This document shows positions 1 to 9,202 of a stretch of DNA of 64,000 nucleotides, piece by piece. This stretch comes from Pararge aegeria (taxonomy: Eukaryota; Arthropoda; Insecta; Lepidoptera; Nymphalidae). Position numbers and translations under genes: made by a program. The notes beneath the pieces are model-generated. The model made no database searches. It saw only the letters and a list, made by a program, of their open reading frames with translations, and was not told the origin of the DNA. How positions within the stretch are numbered: the first letter of the stretch is position 1; each line of letters begins with the position of its first letter. The DNA is taken from the NCBI RefSeq assembly GCF_905163445.1, contig NC_053201.1:14890001-14954000 (forward strand), given 5' to 3'.

Positions 1-707
1 CAGTGGTCGGAAGTACCTAAGGGAGCTGAAACTGACACCGAAAAACTGTCTGGGTCGGTTGTTAGCAGAAGGTCCAAACAATTGGGTGTATGACCGTTAA
101 CATCAGGTATCCGCGTGGCTACGTGAACGAGCTGAGAGAGATCTAACGATAATGCAAATTTGCGCGCCTCTCTCCCAGCATGATCGGTTTTCTGGTACGG
201 GTATAGCCACTCTTGGTGGTGGGCATTAAAATCCCCCAGAAATACAAGCCTAGCAGTCGGATACCGACGCTGAACGGTATCTGCCCTTTCGCAGAGATAG
301 TTGAACAGCTGAGTGGTCTCCTGGTCGCCGCTATGCGAACGATAGACGCACGCATAAATCGTACGCTCTAAACCCGTATCTACCAAGCACCACAGAACAG
401 AGAAGTTTGGTACCTCCAAATTACGGAGACGTTGGCAGCAGATGTTGTCTCGAACGTACATGCAGACCCCTGCGCGAGGTTTAAAATTGTGCTCAAGCGA
501 GTACCCGGGGTACTGCAGGTATCCTACATCTGCAGGACTGACTATTTGCGTCTCCGTAAGGAAAAGCATATGCGGCTTAGAGGTCTCAAGATGGTGATGA
601 ACCGCGTAGAGATTGGAGTGCAGTCCTCGAATGTTAGAGAGGTGCACTGTGAATGAGAGGTAGTGCAGCCGCTGTGTAACCTTACTTCTTTTTCTGTTAC
701 GCTTCAT
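1..707 (-). CDS. LINE-C endonuclease domain (partial ORF2)
   Basis: Open minus-strand frame of 235 codons from an ATG at 707 to the window edge, with no internal stop. It shows the full set of apurinic-type (EEP fold) endonuclease motifs: N25 in LSNIRGLHSN, E52 in FLTETQ, Y122, D159 and N161 in LGDFNAHHQEW, the conserved RIPDVNGHTPNCLDLLL block (199-215), and S233-D234-H235 at the very edge. By family knowledge this domain nicks target DNA for target-primed reverse transcription. The reverse transcriptase would lie to the left of base 1. The motif style (LGDFNAHH, HTPNCLDLLL) is of the Jockey/I/R1-like group common in Lepidoptera; the clade is inference. The start is the first in-frame ATG and follows a basic MKRNRKRSK stretch. 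Confidence 0.85.
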   Translation of the reverse strand, partial: MKRNRKRSKVTQRLHYLSFTVHLSNIRGLHSNLYAVHHHLETSKPHMLFLTETQIVSPADVGYLQYPGYSLEHNFKPRAGVCMYVRDNICCQRLRNLEVPNFSVLWCLVDTGLERTIYACVYRSHSGDQETTQLFNYLCERADTVQRRYPTARLVFLGDFNAHHQEWLYPYQKTDHAGREARKFALSLDLSQLVHVATRIPDVNGHTPNCLDLLLTTDPDSFSVSVSAPLGTSDH

Positions 708-1343
708 TATTATGTGGGGGTAGTGGATAGGTAGGGGAATTGGAAGTTGTACGAGATGCAGCATTTTAGATACCATGACCTTCGTCACCGCGACGCTGAT
801 GGTAGACTCGACTGGAGACCGCGGGGACGCCCGAACCCCCCTGGGAATCGCCATCGGGACCTCTCTCCGGTCGCAAACCGGCACGATGAAGGCCATCCCA
901 GGATTTTTCGCGAGGTGGCGGGGCAGCCTTTCATAGGTGGCTAACCTACTAATTGGGCCCCCTACTTCCTGCGGTCGGCCAGCGGTGCACCGTGCTTCGG
1001 ATCCCGCTGCTCTCCAAATCGAGACGCCCGGCGCCATGACAACACGGATCAAAACCTATCATCAAATGCAGCACAACTGTACAAACCCATTTCCCCTCAA
1101 TTAGCTACTACGAGCATCGCTCCGGAACACGACCAGTCGTATGACACAGTAAATCGTGACACATGGCAAATCATTTAGCGGCGCGGCTTTGCTCGCAGGG
1201 TGGTATTTCAAGCCACGGACCAAACCTACCACCTTTGTTTTTGTTGCTCATTTTGCACCACCCAGGGGCCACGTGTAGGGTAACGAGGGTTCCAACCTGT
1301 CTTTGGTAAAACCTACGGACGCGAGCAACTCTGACCCCCAAAA
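708..1343 (-). other. LINE-C 5' leader
   Basis: GC-rich stretch between the satellite junction and the endonuclease ATG. Short frames exist on both strands but none shows a recognisable domain. Read as 5' untranslated region of the minus-strand element, possibly with a deleted ORF1. Confidence 0.5.
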
Positions 1344-2326
1344 TTGCCGGTGGGCTGAGGTCTAAAGGAATCCAAACTAGTTTTAAAAGGTTTGGATAGG
1401 TTAGGTTAGGTTAGAACATGAATAAGACGGGTGCCCGGCCGCAGGCCGGTCACTTAGGTTCAGTTCCGTTTAAAAAAAAAAAAACAAAAAACAAAACGTA
1501 CCAATACAAAGTACTCTTATTCATATTAGAAGATATTGTAAAATAACAATTAATTTAAATTTTTTTTTTTTTTTTTTCACTTACACATTAGGCCCGTCGC
1601 GCCGCGCCACTACTATATGGGGCGAAGGTGCGAAGTCGACGGCGACGACAAAGTACCGAGTCTAAGGAGACTGATGGCGGCGCCACACAGTGGCGTTATG
1701 TCTCTATAAAAGTGGTGGTCTTTTATTATGTTATTTATTAATGGTATTATTTTAATATCATATCAATATTGTACCCCGCACAGGGGGGAGGTACGGGTAG
1801 GTAGTGACGAAAAATAACGATACGGGACTCTTACGAGGTCTCGCAATCGGAATGAGTACACTTTAAATATTTTAACGAGGTAAAATTTAAGGGCATTGAG
1901 GGTCTGGTGCCAGTGGTGGTTGATTAGATCCACACACTATACTTTTTATAATTATGTGGCGTTATGTCTCTATAAAAGTGGTGGTCTTTTATTATGTTAT
2001 TTATTAATGGTATTTTTTTAATATCATATCAATATTGTACCCCGCACGGGGGGAGGTAGGGGGGTAGGTAGTGACGAAAAATAACGATACGGGACTCTTA
2101 CGAGGTCTCGTAATCGGAATGAGTTTCTGCGACTACCATTGTTTGTCGCGGGTAACGGGGAATCAGGGTTCGATTCCGGTGAGGGAGCCTGAGAAACTGC
2201 TACCACATCCAAGGAAGGCAGCAGGCGCGCAAATTACCCACTCCCTGCACGGGGGGGGAGGTACGGGTAGGTAGTGACGAAAAATAACGATACGGGACTC
2301 TTACGAGGTCTCGTCATCGAATAATC
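1344..2326. repeat. Satellite monomer 0 (5'-truncated by LINE-C)
   Basis: Begins inside the fold-back core because LINE-C occupies the left part. The rest of half A and all of half B are present. The second 18S-like block is at 2044-2315. Confidence 0.9.
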
Positions 2327-2866
2327 AATACACGAACTGCCCACACACTTGTAAATATAGACGCGCAAGATCGTTACACGAACCGCTTACCATTATAGTA
2401 AACTACTATGCAAACACACATAACATATACGCAATAAGGGAGCTTTAAATTGGAGATTTTACCCTACCACACCCGTCTGTCTCATTTTGAAAACTATTCA
2501 AGATAATTGCTATTTTTCATTCTCATTCAAATATAAATAATAGTAAATAATATATAATTTTTGACTGAACTGAACCCAAGTGCCCGGCCTGTGGCCGGGC
2601 ACCCCTCGTATTCATGTTCTAACCTAACCTAACCTAAATCTAGTTTTGACACCTTTAGACTTTAGATTCAAGATTTAATGTGAATATATGCATTAATAAA
2701 AACTCATTACTATTTTAATACTAGTTATGCTGCTGTTGATGCACTGATGAAAGTCAGATAGCTAGATCAGTGTTTAGTTAGTCGTAGTTGCCGGTGGGCT
2801 GAGGTCTAAAGGAATCCAAACTAGTTTTAAAAGGTTTGGATAGGTTAGGTTAGGTTAGAGCATGAA
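2327..2866. repeat. Satellite half A, left of LINE-A copy 1
   Basis: 540-bp half monomer that stops at catgaa inside the right inverted repeat of the fold-back element. LINE-A starts at the next base, and the half B that should follow is absent. It carries the gagctttaaattgg variant shared by three of the four LINE-A left flanks outside this one as well. Confidence 0.9.
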
Positions 2867-2985
2867 CCTAAGGAAAGGAAAAGGTTCGGAAGGCAGATTC
2901 TACCGAGAAAAAGCCGGCAAGAAACTCAGCAGTTGCTCTTTTCCAACATCAAAAATTTACATTTTATATTTTAACATTCATTTTT
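2867..2985 (-). other. LINE-A copy 1 3' untranslated end
   Basis: Follows the reverse transcriptase tail on the minus strand. Contains the conserved CTGCTGAGTTTCTTGCC and TCGGTAGAATCTGCCTTCC blocks, then stops abruptly at CCTTAGG against satellite DNA without any 3' repeat tail. This suggests trimming by recombination. Confidence 0.65.
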
Positions 2986-3222
2986 CTATCTTGTGAGAGA
3001 TGAAAGCGGAGCCGGATGCTTCCAAGCAACCTTGTCATTAAGAAACTCATCAATTGTATAATAACCTCGCTGTAATAAATGTGTTTTAACACATTATTTA
3101 AACTTATGGATTGGTAGGTCCAAAATTACCTTAGGAATCATATTATAAAAGCGTATACTCAATCCCACAAATGACTTCTGCACCTTTCGCAGACGATATG
3201 CAGATGTCACTAATTTATCATT
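2986..3222 (-). pseudogene. Remnant of the LINE-A reverse transcriptase ORF C-terminus
   Basis: About 79 codons, in a different frame from the endonuclease ORF that ends at 3221. They align with the last 65 or so residues of LINE-B ORF2: RLRKVQKSF against RLHKIHNSF, RFYNMIP against QFYNKLP, GYYTIDEFLNDKVAW against SYYSIKDYVNDKKAW. One in-frame TAA lies after HKFK. This fragment shows that the reverse transcriptase was once present and was removed by an internal deletion. Confidence 0.8.
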
Positions 3223-4057
3223 AGTAATCTATATGTTTGAAATTGAATATTTTGTTAAATTCATTTTCTATAATATTAAAGAGCGTACCATAAATGCTGT
3301 CAGGATGACCGTTCTTAAAGACAAGGGCAGGAATTTTGGATGATATTTCACCTTTGAATCGCGTCAATTTGCTCTTAGTTATCGGCCTACACTTGACGAT
3401 ATGTTTATCTTTGTTTATATTATTCAAAACAGTAATTTGTTGGCCACAATGATCTGATCTTAAGTTGGTTATTATCGATTTACCTAAGATATCACAGTTG
3501 AGAAAAATATTATCTAAACACGATGCTGAGGTTGCTGTGATTCTAGTAGGTTCACTAAAAGCATAATTTAAATTAAAACATTTAAATAAGTTTAGCAACC
3601 TAGTCGTAGTTGCATTACTAAGTAAAATATCAACATTAAAATCCCCGCATACTATTGCTTTTTTTGTGGATACAGACAATCGCTTAAGCACATCTTCCAT
3701 TACATCCTCAAAAAGGCTAAAATCACCTGAGGGGGGACGATATATACACACTATTATAAATCGCTCCAGCTCCACACAAGATAGTTCTACAGTGCGTTCA
3801 ACAGAAAGACTAACTATGTCTTTTCGCTCCTTACAAGTTATATTATTGTGTACAAAAATTAAAGACCCACCATGAATTGCAGTCCTTCTGAAGAACACAC
3901 TTGACATTTTGAAATTCCTTAAGATAACTGCTGGATGTGCACCAGTGAGCCAATGCTCAGTAATACACAGAATGTGTATATTGAGTTTTTCCACAAACAG
4001 TTCTATTTCAATTTCTTTGCTGGTTAAGCTCTGTATATTTTGATGTACAATGTTCAT
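3221..4057 (-). CDS. LINE-A copy 1 endonuclease
   Basis: 278-aa EEP-type endonuclease, the N-terminal domain of what was ORF2. Catalytic residues are all present: N7 (HQNIQ), E34 (CITEHW), Y106 (VCIYRPP), D139 and N141 (CGDFNVD), S201-D202-H203. The stop comes where the linker to the reverse transcriptase would begin. The ATG at 4057 lies 13 codons inside a frame that is open back to the frameshift heptamer at 4096, so this ATG may not be the natural start. The domain could still nick DNA if expressed, but without a reverse transcriptase the element cannot copy itself. Confidence 0.85.
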   Translation of the reverse strand: MNIVHQNIQSLTSKEIEIELFVEKLNIHILCITEHWLTGAHPAVILRNFKMSSVFFRRTAIHGGSLIFVHNNITCKERKDIVSLSVERTVELSCVELERFIIVCIYRPPSGDFSLFEDVMEDVLKRLSVSTKKAIVCGDFNVDILLSNATTTRLLNLFKCFNLNYAFSEPTRITATSASCLDNIFLNCDILGKSIITNLRSDHCGQQITVLNNINKDKHIVKCRPITKSKLTRFKGEISSKIPALVFKNGHPDSIYGTLFNIIENEFNKIFNFKHIDY

Positions 4058-4060
4058 ATT

Positions 4061-4073
4061 GGAGAGCTTCTCC
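4061..4073 (-). promoter_or_regulatory. Conserved hairpin after the frameshift heptamer (LINE-A)
   Basis: The RNA GGAGAAGCUCUCC can fold into five base pairs around an AGC loop, 16 nt after the heptamer. LINE-B has the same-sized hairpin at the same distance, with one compensatory pair change (G-C to A-U). Equivalent sites lie at 15267-15279, 41341-41353 and 59776-59788. Confidence 0.5.
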
Positions 4074-4086
4074 GTTGTCTGGCTAT

Positions 4087-4578
4087 CTAGTTTAAATAAT
4101 TATAAGAAATTTTCTTAGTACTTGAACAAGTACTTGGGTCATTATCAGAAATATTGGTACCTAAAGTACAATTTGTAAAGTTGTCAATAGACTTAGTTAC
4201 AACACTTGTAACTGTATCATTTAAATTGTAAGCTAATAATGAGGCTATATGTTGCTTACATTTTTTTGACAGATAAAAAGTATGCCTAGTCAATAACAGT
4301 GGTGAAATAAATTTATTCACATCAAAATAAAAAACGGCCTCACTATGACGGCATGTCAAGTTATAAATTAATAAATTTAAATTATAAATTTGCTTATTTC
4401 GCTTAGAACTAAGTGTGCCACAGTACGGAAAGGCACACATAACAAATCTACATTTAGATTTTTCATGCAAAGCCAGCAATTTTTCTACACATCTTATAAT
4501 TTGTGTCTTTTTTACATTTAAGCTGTCTCCTAACAAAAATATAACATTTTTATTTACATCTAAACTGTCTATGTTCAA
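4087..4578 (-). pseudogene. LINE-A copy 1 ORF1, C-terminal part (degenerate SGNH/esterase-like)
   Basis: 163 codons that align with residues about 375-534 of the intact LINE-B ORF1 (FLLGDSLNVKK against IIMGNRGNVNK; FYLSKKCKQHIASLL against YYLSHYFKQQIAVSL). In LINE-B and related CR1/L2-type ORF1 proteins this region belongs to an SGNH-hydrolase-like domain. Here the histidine of the last block is lysine and the Asn of the G-x-N block is Asp, so esterase activity is unlikely. It is separated from the N-terminal part by one extra base in a run of six Gs. The ATG is probably not a true start. Confidence 0.7.
4090..4096 (-). promoter_or_regulatory. Candidate -1 frameshift site UUUAAAC at the end of ORF1 (LINE-A)
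   Basis: On the minus strand ORF1 ends UAU UUA AAC UAG, which contains U UUA AAC in the phase needed for -1 slippage. The -1 frame reads UUU AAA CUA and stays open into the endonuclease, with no stop before its ATG. The other three copies have the same site at 15296-15302, 41370-41376 and 59805-59811. The alternative is termination-reinitiation at the AUG 14 codons downstream. Confidence 0.6.
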
Positions 4579-4600
4579 ACTATCAATAAGATAGTCTAAA

Positions 4601-5713
4601 TTAGCCCCCCGGTGAACATCTATTAGTCACTGAGTGATCTAGGTAACAGTTCATAATAGGACCAAAACCTTTACCTAGCTTGTCTGAAATTACTAAAGTG
4701 TGTTTTTTATGCTTACTTGATAAATTATAATCTAAGGATGTAGTGACAGGAATAATACTTTCACACTGCTCTTGGCAGGTCTCTAGCTTATTAGAGGACA
4801 AAATACTACTACTTAAGTCTAGGTTAGCCGTAGGTATATCTTGAGAACATTGACATTTATTTGCCAATGACTCAAAACGAGCCCTATTGTAGGTACCTAG
4901 AGCTAACAACTCATCAGCTGCCAGAATTTGTTCATCAATCTGCTTTTTTGACAGCTCATATTTAATAGTCATAGTTTTAAGTGAGTCTTCCAGCTGTTGA
5001 ATAACATCATTTAAGGTTTGGATTTCACTCTCATATTTTTCCCTGCTACTTTGAAAAGAAAGAGAAAAGGTATTTAACTTATTTAACAAAACTGAACGTT
5101 CTTTTCTTAGTATCAGGTTTTCACTGCTTTTCTTCTGGTTTTTTACTAATTTTTGAGTTTTCTTTATTATTTTACTAATTCTAATGTATTTTTTTATTTT
5201 ATTGTGGCTATTTAAAAAGGGGAGATCTATTTGAGGCTTGGTTTTTTTAACACAAGGGCTATCACAAGTCAGATCGATGCACACTGGCATTGTTGAGGAT
5301 GAAGTAAGTAGTTCATCATACAAGTTATTTGTTGATTGCATTTCAACATTTTGTAATTGTGACTGAAGGTCATCAATAGTTTTATGTGCGCTACATAATT
5401 CACCCTCCAACATAGTAATTCTTCCTAAAGCTTCATCATAAGTAGATATGCATTGGTTAAAAGAACGCACTGCCTCCTGGAGTTGGTTGCGCTCCTCTAA
5501 GACCAGAGTGTGAGCGCTATGTAGGTCAGCTAGTTCACCCTTTAGCTGGGAGTTCTTGGCAATAATTGATCTCATTTCCACTTCACTGTCATCTTGTTCC
5601 CTCATTAAATCAGCATTTAGTTGTTTCAGTGACTTTAGTTCACTGAGGGCATTTTTAAGTTTTAATTGCTCTTGCAATGCAGCCGCTCTTCTGGTTAGCA
5701 TTGTTGGCATCAT
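4601..5713 (-). pseudogene. LINE-A copy 1 ORF1, N-terminal part (coiled coil)
   Basis: 370 codons from ATG 5713. Residues about 6-135 form a long heptad-rich coiled coil, 175-260 a Lys-rich helix plus second coiled coil, and 338-352 carries the SGNH block I motif (LVISDKLGKGFG). The frame runs into a stop just after TNRCSPGG because a G6 run carries one base too many. Skipping one G would continue into the 163-codon downstream part. The role by family is an RNA-binding ORF1 protein that trimerises or multimerises through the coiled coil. All four copies share the lesion, so it predates amplification. Confidence 0.75.
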
Positions 5714-6335
5714 TTTATAGCACTTCGCCCTGAAACACAGCAAACAGTATATGTGAGTGAAGGAAATTAGATAACCTACAGAAGAAAGAGAAAAGGATCA
5801 AAAATATATGTATATATATTATGAAAAAGTTATAGGAAATAGAGATAAATACTAAGGAATATTACAGATAGTATACTAGGAAATACAATAACATACTAAT
5901 TAGGGATATCTTTAAGTGATAGAAATAGCAATTTTAGCAAAGAAAACTTTGAATCACAACTTGTAAAATAAGGTTTATTTGGTTGTGTATTTTTGTCTGA
6001 GACAGTTTAATTAATTCTTCAACTATACTTCCACAAATCCGTCAAGTAAAGCGAGAATGAGTCTGTCTAAGTGTGTGGAGGGACGTCTCTCGTGAGTGTT
6101 ACGAGAATAACAAAATAAAACAAAAATTTGAAGTAGGGAATTGGTTATCAACTAGGATATTGTTATGGCAGTGTTATTAACATAAGAAAAATGAAAGCAA
6201 TACTCCCCAGGTACATCCCATGGACGTAAAATGTACGTCGTTTGCTTATAACAGTCGTTGGATTTTGAAATCCCGTTGTACGAAACCTCCTGTCAGACGG
6301 ATTTTCGATTTACGTGGTTTATATGGTCACTGTGT
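5714..6335 (-). other. LINE-A copy 1 5' leader
   Basis: About 620 bp upstream of ORF1 with no long frame. It contains a TATATA-rich patch (5808-5819) and an imperfect ACGT palindrome near 6229. The boundary with satellite half A is at aatacacg, 6336. The leader may be the internal promoter region of the LINE; no motif proves this. Confidence 0.5.
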
Positions 6336-7761
6336 AATACACGAACTGCCCACACACTTGTAAATATAGACGCGCAAGATCGTTACACGAACCGCTTACC
6401 ATTATAGTAAACTACTATGCAAACACACATAACATATACGCAATAAGGGAACTTTCAATTAGAGATTTTACCCTACCACACCCGTCTGTCTGATTTTGAA
6501 AACTATTCAAAATAATTGCTATTTTTCATTCTCATTCAAATATAAATAATAGTAAATAATATATAATTTTTGACTGAACTGAACCCAAGTGCCCGGCCTG
6601 TGGCCGGGCACCCCTCGTATTCATGTTCTAACCTAACCTAACCTAAATCTAGTTTTGACACCTTTAGACTTTAGATTCAAGATTTAATGTGAATATATGC
6701 ATTAATAAAAACTCATTACTATTTTAATACTAGTTATGCTGCTGTTGATGCACTGATGAAAGCCAGATAGCTAGATCAGTGTTTAGTTAGTCGTAGTTGC
6801 CGGTGGGCTGAGGTCTAAAGGAATCCAAACTAGTTTTAAAAGGTTTGGATAGGTTAGGTTAGGTTAGAACATGAATAAGACGGGTGCCACTTAGGTTCAG
6901 TTCCGTTTAAAAAAAAAAAAACAAAAAACAAAACGTACCAATACAAAGTACTCTTATTCATATTAGAAGATATTGTAAAATAACAATTAATTTAATTTTT
7001 TTTTTTTTTTTTTCACTTACACATTAGGCCCGTCGCGCCGCGCCACTACTATATGGGGCGAAGGTGCGAAGTCGACGGCGACGACAAAGTACCGAGTCTA
7101 AGGAGACTGATGGCGGCGCCACACAGTGGCGTTATGTCTCTATAAAAGTGGTGGTCTTTTATTATGTTATTTATTAATGGTATTATTTTAATATCATATC
7201 AATATTGTACCCCGCACAGGGGGGAGGTACGGGTAGGTAGTGACGAAAAATAACGATACGGGACTCTTACGAGGTCTCGCAATCGGAATGAGTACACTTT
7301 AAATATTTTAACGAGGTAAAATTTAAGGGCATTGAGGGTCTGGTGCCAGTGGTGGTTGATTAGATCCACACACTATACTTTTTATAATTATGTGGCGTTA
7401 TGTCTCTATAAAAGTGGTGGTCTTTTATTATGTTATTTATTAATGGTATTTTTTTAATATCATATCAATATTGTACCCCGCACGGGGGGAGGTAGGGGGG
7501 TAGGTAGTGACGAAAAATAACGATACGGGACTCTTACGAGGTCTCGTAATCGGAATGAGTTTCTGCGACTACCATTGTTTGTCGCGGGTAACGGGGAATC
7601 AGGGTTTGATTCCGGTGAGGGAGCCTGAGAAACTGCTACCACATCCAAGGAAGGCAGCAGGCGCGCAAATTACCCACTCCCTGCACGGGGGGGAGGTACG
7701 GGTAGGTAGTGACGAAAAATAACGATACGGGACTCTTACGAGGTCTCGTCATCGAATAATC
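6336..7761. repeat. Satellite monomer 2
   Basis: 1,426 bp. About 15 bp are missing at 6888, precisely the GC-rich palindrome of the right inverted repeat. Second 18S-like block at 7480-7750. Carries the unusual ctttcaattagag variant shared only with monomer 8, the other unit that follows a LINE-A copy in the left part of the window. Confidence 0.9.
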
Positions 7762-9202
7762 AATACACGAACTGCCCACACACTTGTAAATATAGACGCG
7801 CAAGATCGTTACACGAACCGCTTACCATTATAGTAAACTACTATGCAAACACACATAACATATACGCAATAAGGGAACTTTCAATTGGAGATTTTACCCT
7901 ACCACACCCGTCTGTCTCATTTTGAAAACTATTCAAAATAATTGCTATTTTTCATTCTCATTCAAATATAAATAATAGTAAATAATATATAATTTTTGAC
8001 TGAACTGAACCCAAGTGCCCGGCCTGTGGCCGGGCACCCCTCGTATTCATGTTCTAACCTAACCTAAACTAAATCTAGTTTTGACACCTTTAGACTTTAG
8101 ATTCAAGATTTAATGTGAATATATGCATTAATAAAAACTCATTACTATTTTAATACTAGTTATGCTGCTGTTGATGCACTGATGAAAGCCAGATAGCTAG
8201 ATCAGTGTTTAGTTAGTCGTAGTTGCCGGTGGGCTGAGGTCTAAAGGAATCCAAACTAGTTTAAAAAGGTTTGGATAGGTTAGGTTAGGTTAGAACATGA
8301 ATAAGACGGGTGCCCGGCCGCAGGCCGGTCACTTAGGTTCAGTTCCGTTTAAAAAAAAAAAACAAAAAACAAAACGTACCAATACAAAGTACTCTTATTC
8401 ATATTAGAAGATATTGTAAAATAACAATTAATTTAATTTTTTTTTTTTTTTTTTCACTTACACATTAGGCCCGTCGCGCCGCGCCACTACTATATGGGGC
8501 GAAGGTGCGAAGTCGACGGCGACGACAAAGTACCGAGTCTAAGGAGACTGATGGCGGCGCCACACAGTGGCGTTATGTCTCTATAAAAGTGGTGGTCTTT
8601 TATTATGTTATTTATTAATGGTATTATTTTAATATCATATCAATATTGTACCCCGCACAGGGGGGAGGTACGGGTAGGTAGTGACGAAAAATAACGATAC
8701 GGGACTCTTACGAGGTCTCGCAATCGGAATGAGTACACTTTAAATATTTTAACGAGGTAAAATTTAAGGGCATTGAGGGTCTGGTGCCAGTGGTGGTTGA
8801 TTAGATCCACACACTATACTTTTTATAATTATGTGGCGTTATGTCTCTATAAAAGTGGTGGTCTTTTATTATGTTATTTATTAATAGTATTTTTTTAATA
8901 TCATATCAATATTGTACCCCGCACGGGGGGAGGTAGGGGGTAGGTAGTGACGAAAAATAACGATACGGGACTCTTACGAGGTCTCGTAATCGGAATGAGT
9001 TTCTGCGACTACCATTGTTTGTCGCGGGTAACGGGGAATCAGGGTTCGATTCCGGTGAGGGAGCCTGAGAAACTGCTACCACATCCAAGGAAGGCAGCAG
9101 GCGCGCAAATTACCCACTCCCTGCACGGGGGGGGAGGTACGGGTAGGTAGTGACGAAAAATAACGATACGGGACTCTTACGAGGTCTCGTCATCGAATAA
9201 TC
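7762..9202. repeat. Satellite monomer 3
   Basis: 1,441 bp, complete. Fold-back element at 7999-8348; second 18S-like block at 8921-9191, with one G fewer in the G-run. Has the aactaaatc form in place of the third CCTAA. Confidence 0.9.

Larger units (their letters stand above)
1..1343 (-). mobile_element. LINE-C: 5' part of a non-LTR retrotransposon, cut by the window edge
   Basis: Minus-strand element whose 5' end meets the satellite at about 1343, where the satellite sequence resumes in the middle of the fold-back core (ttgccggtgggctg). It holds about 640 bp of GC-rich leader (708-1343) and then an endonuclease reading frame that runs off base 1. Its base composition and its endonuclease differ from LINE-A and LINE-B, so it is a separate family. 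No target duplication can be checked because the 3' end lies outside the window. I see no long ORF1 in the leader, so either the family lacks one or this copy has lost it. Confidence 0.8.
2867..6335 (-). mobile_element. LINE-A copy 1: internally deleted non-LTR retrotransposon
   Basis: A 3,469-bp minus-strand element: 5' leader (5714-6335), ORF1 broken by a frameshift (5713-4601 and 4578-4087), endonuclease (4057-3221), C-terminal scrap of the reverse transcriptase ORF (3222-2986), 3' region (2985-2867). By comparison with LINE-B, about 600 residues (the linker and all of the reverse transcriptase core) are missing between endonuclease and tail. The 3' region reads like the common lepidopteran LINE 3' end (GCTGAGTTTCTTGCCGGC on the minus strand) but has no poly(A) or microsatellite tail. 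No target duplication is visible: the element is flanked by satellite half A on both sides. The copy is non-autonomous. Confidence 0.9.

Noticed and set aside
2600..2640. Telomere repeats (CCTAA/TTAGG) suggesting a chromosome end
   Set aside because: Only three units per arm, in inverted orientation and inside a fold-back element. This is not a terminal telomere tract.
3666..3875. Plus-strand 69-codon frames opposite the LINE-A endonuclease (also 14872, 40946 and 59381)
   Set aside because: Shadows of the minus-strand endonuclease; no domain of their own.
5714..5743. Upstream TTG start for LINE-A ORF1 at 5743
   Set aside because: Non-ATG, and the homologous LINE-B protein starts at the M(M/L)TRRA position, which matches the ATGs at 5713 and 5701.
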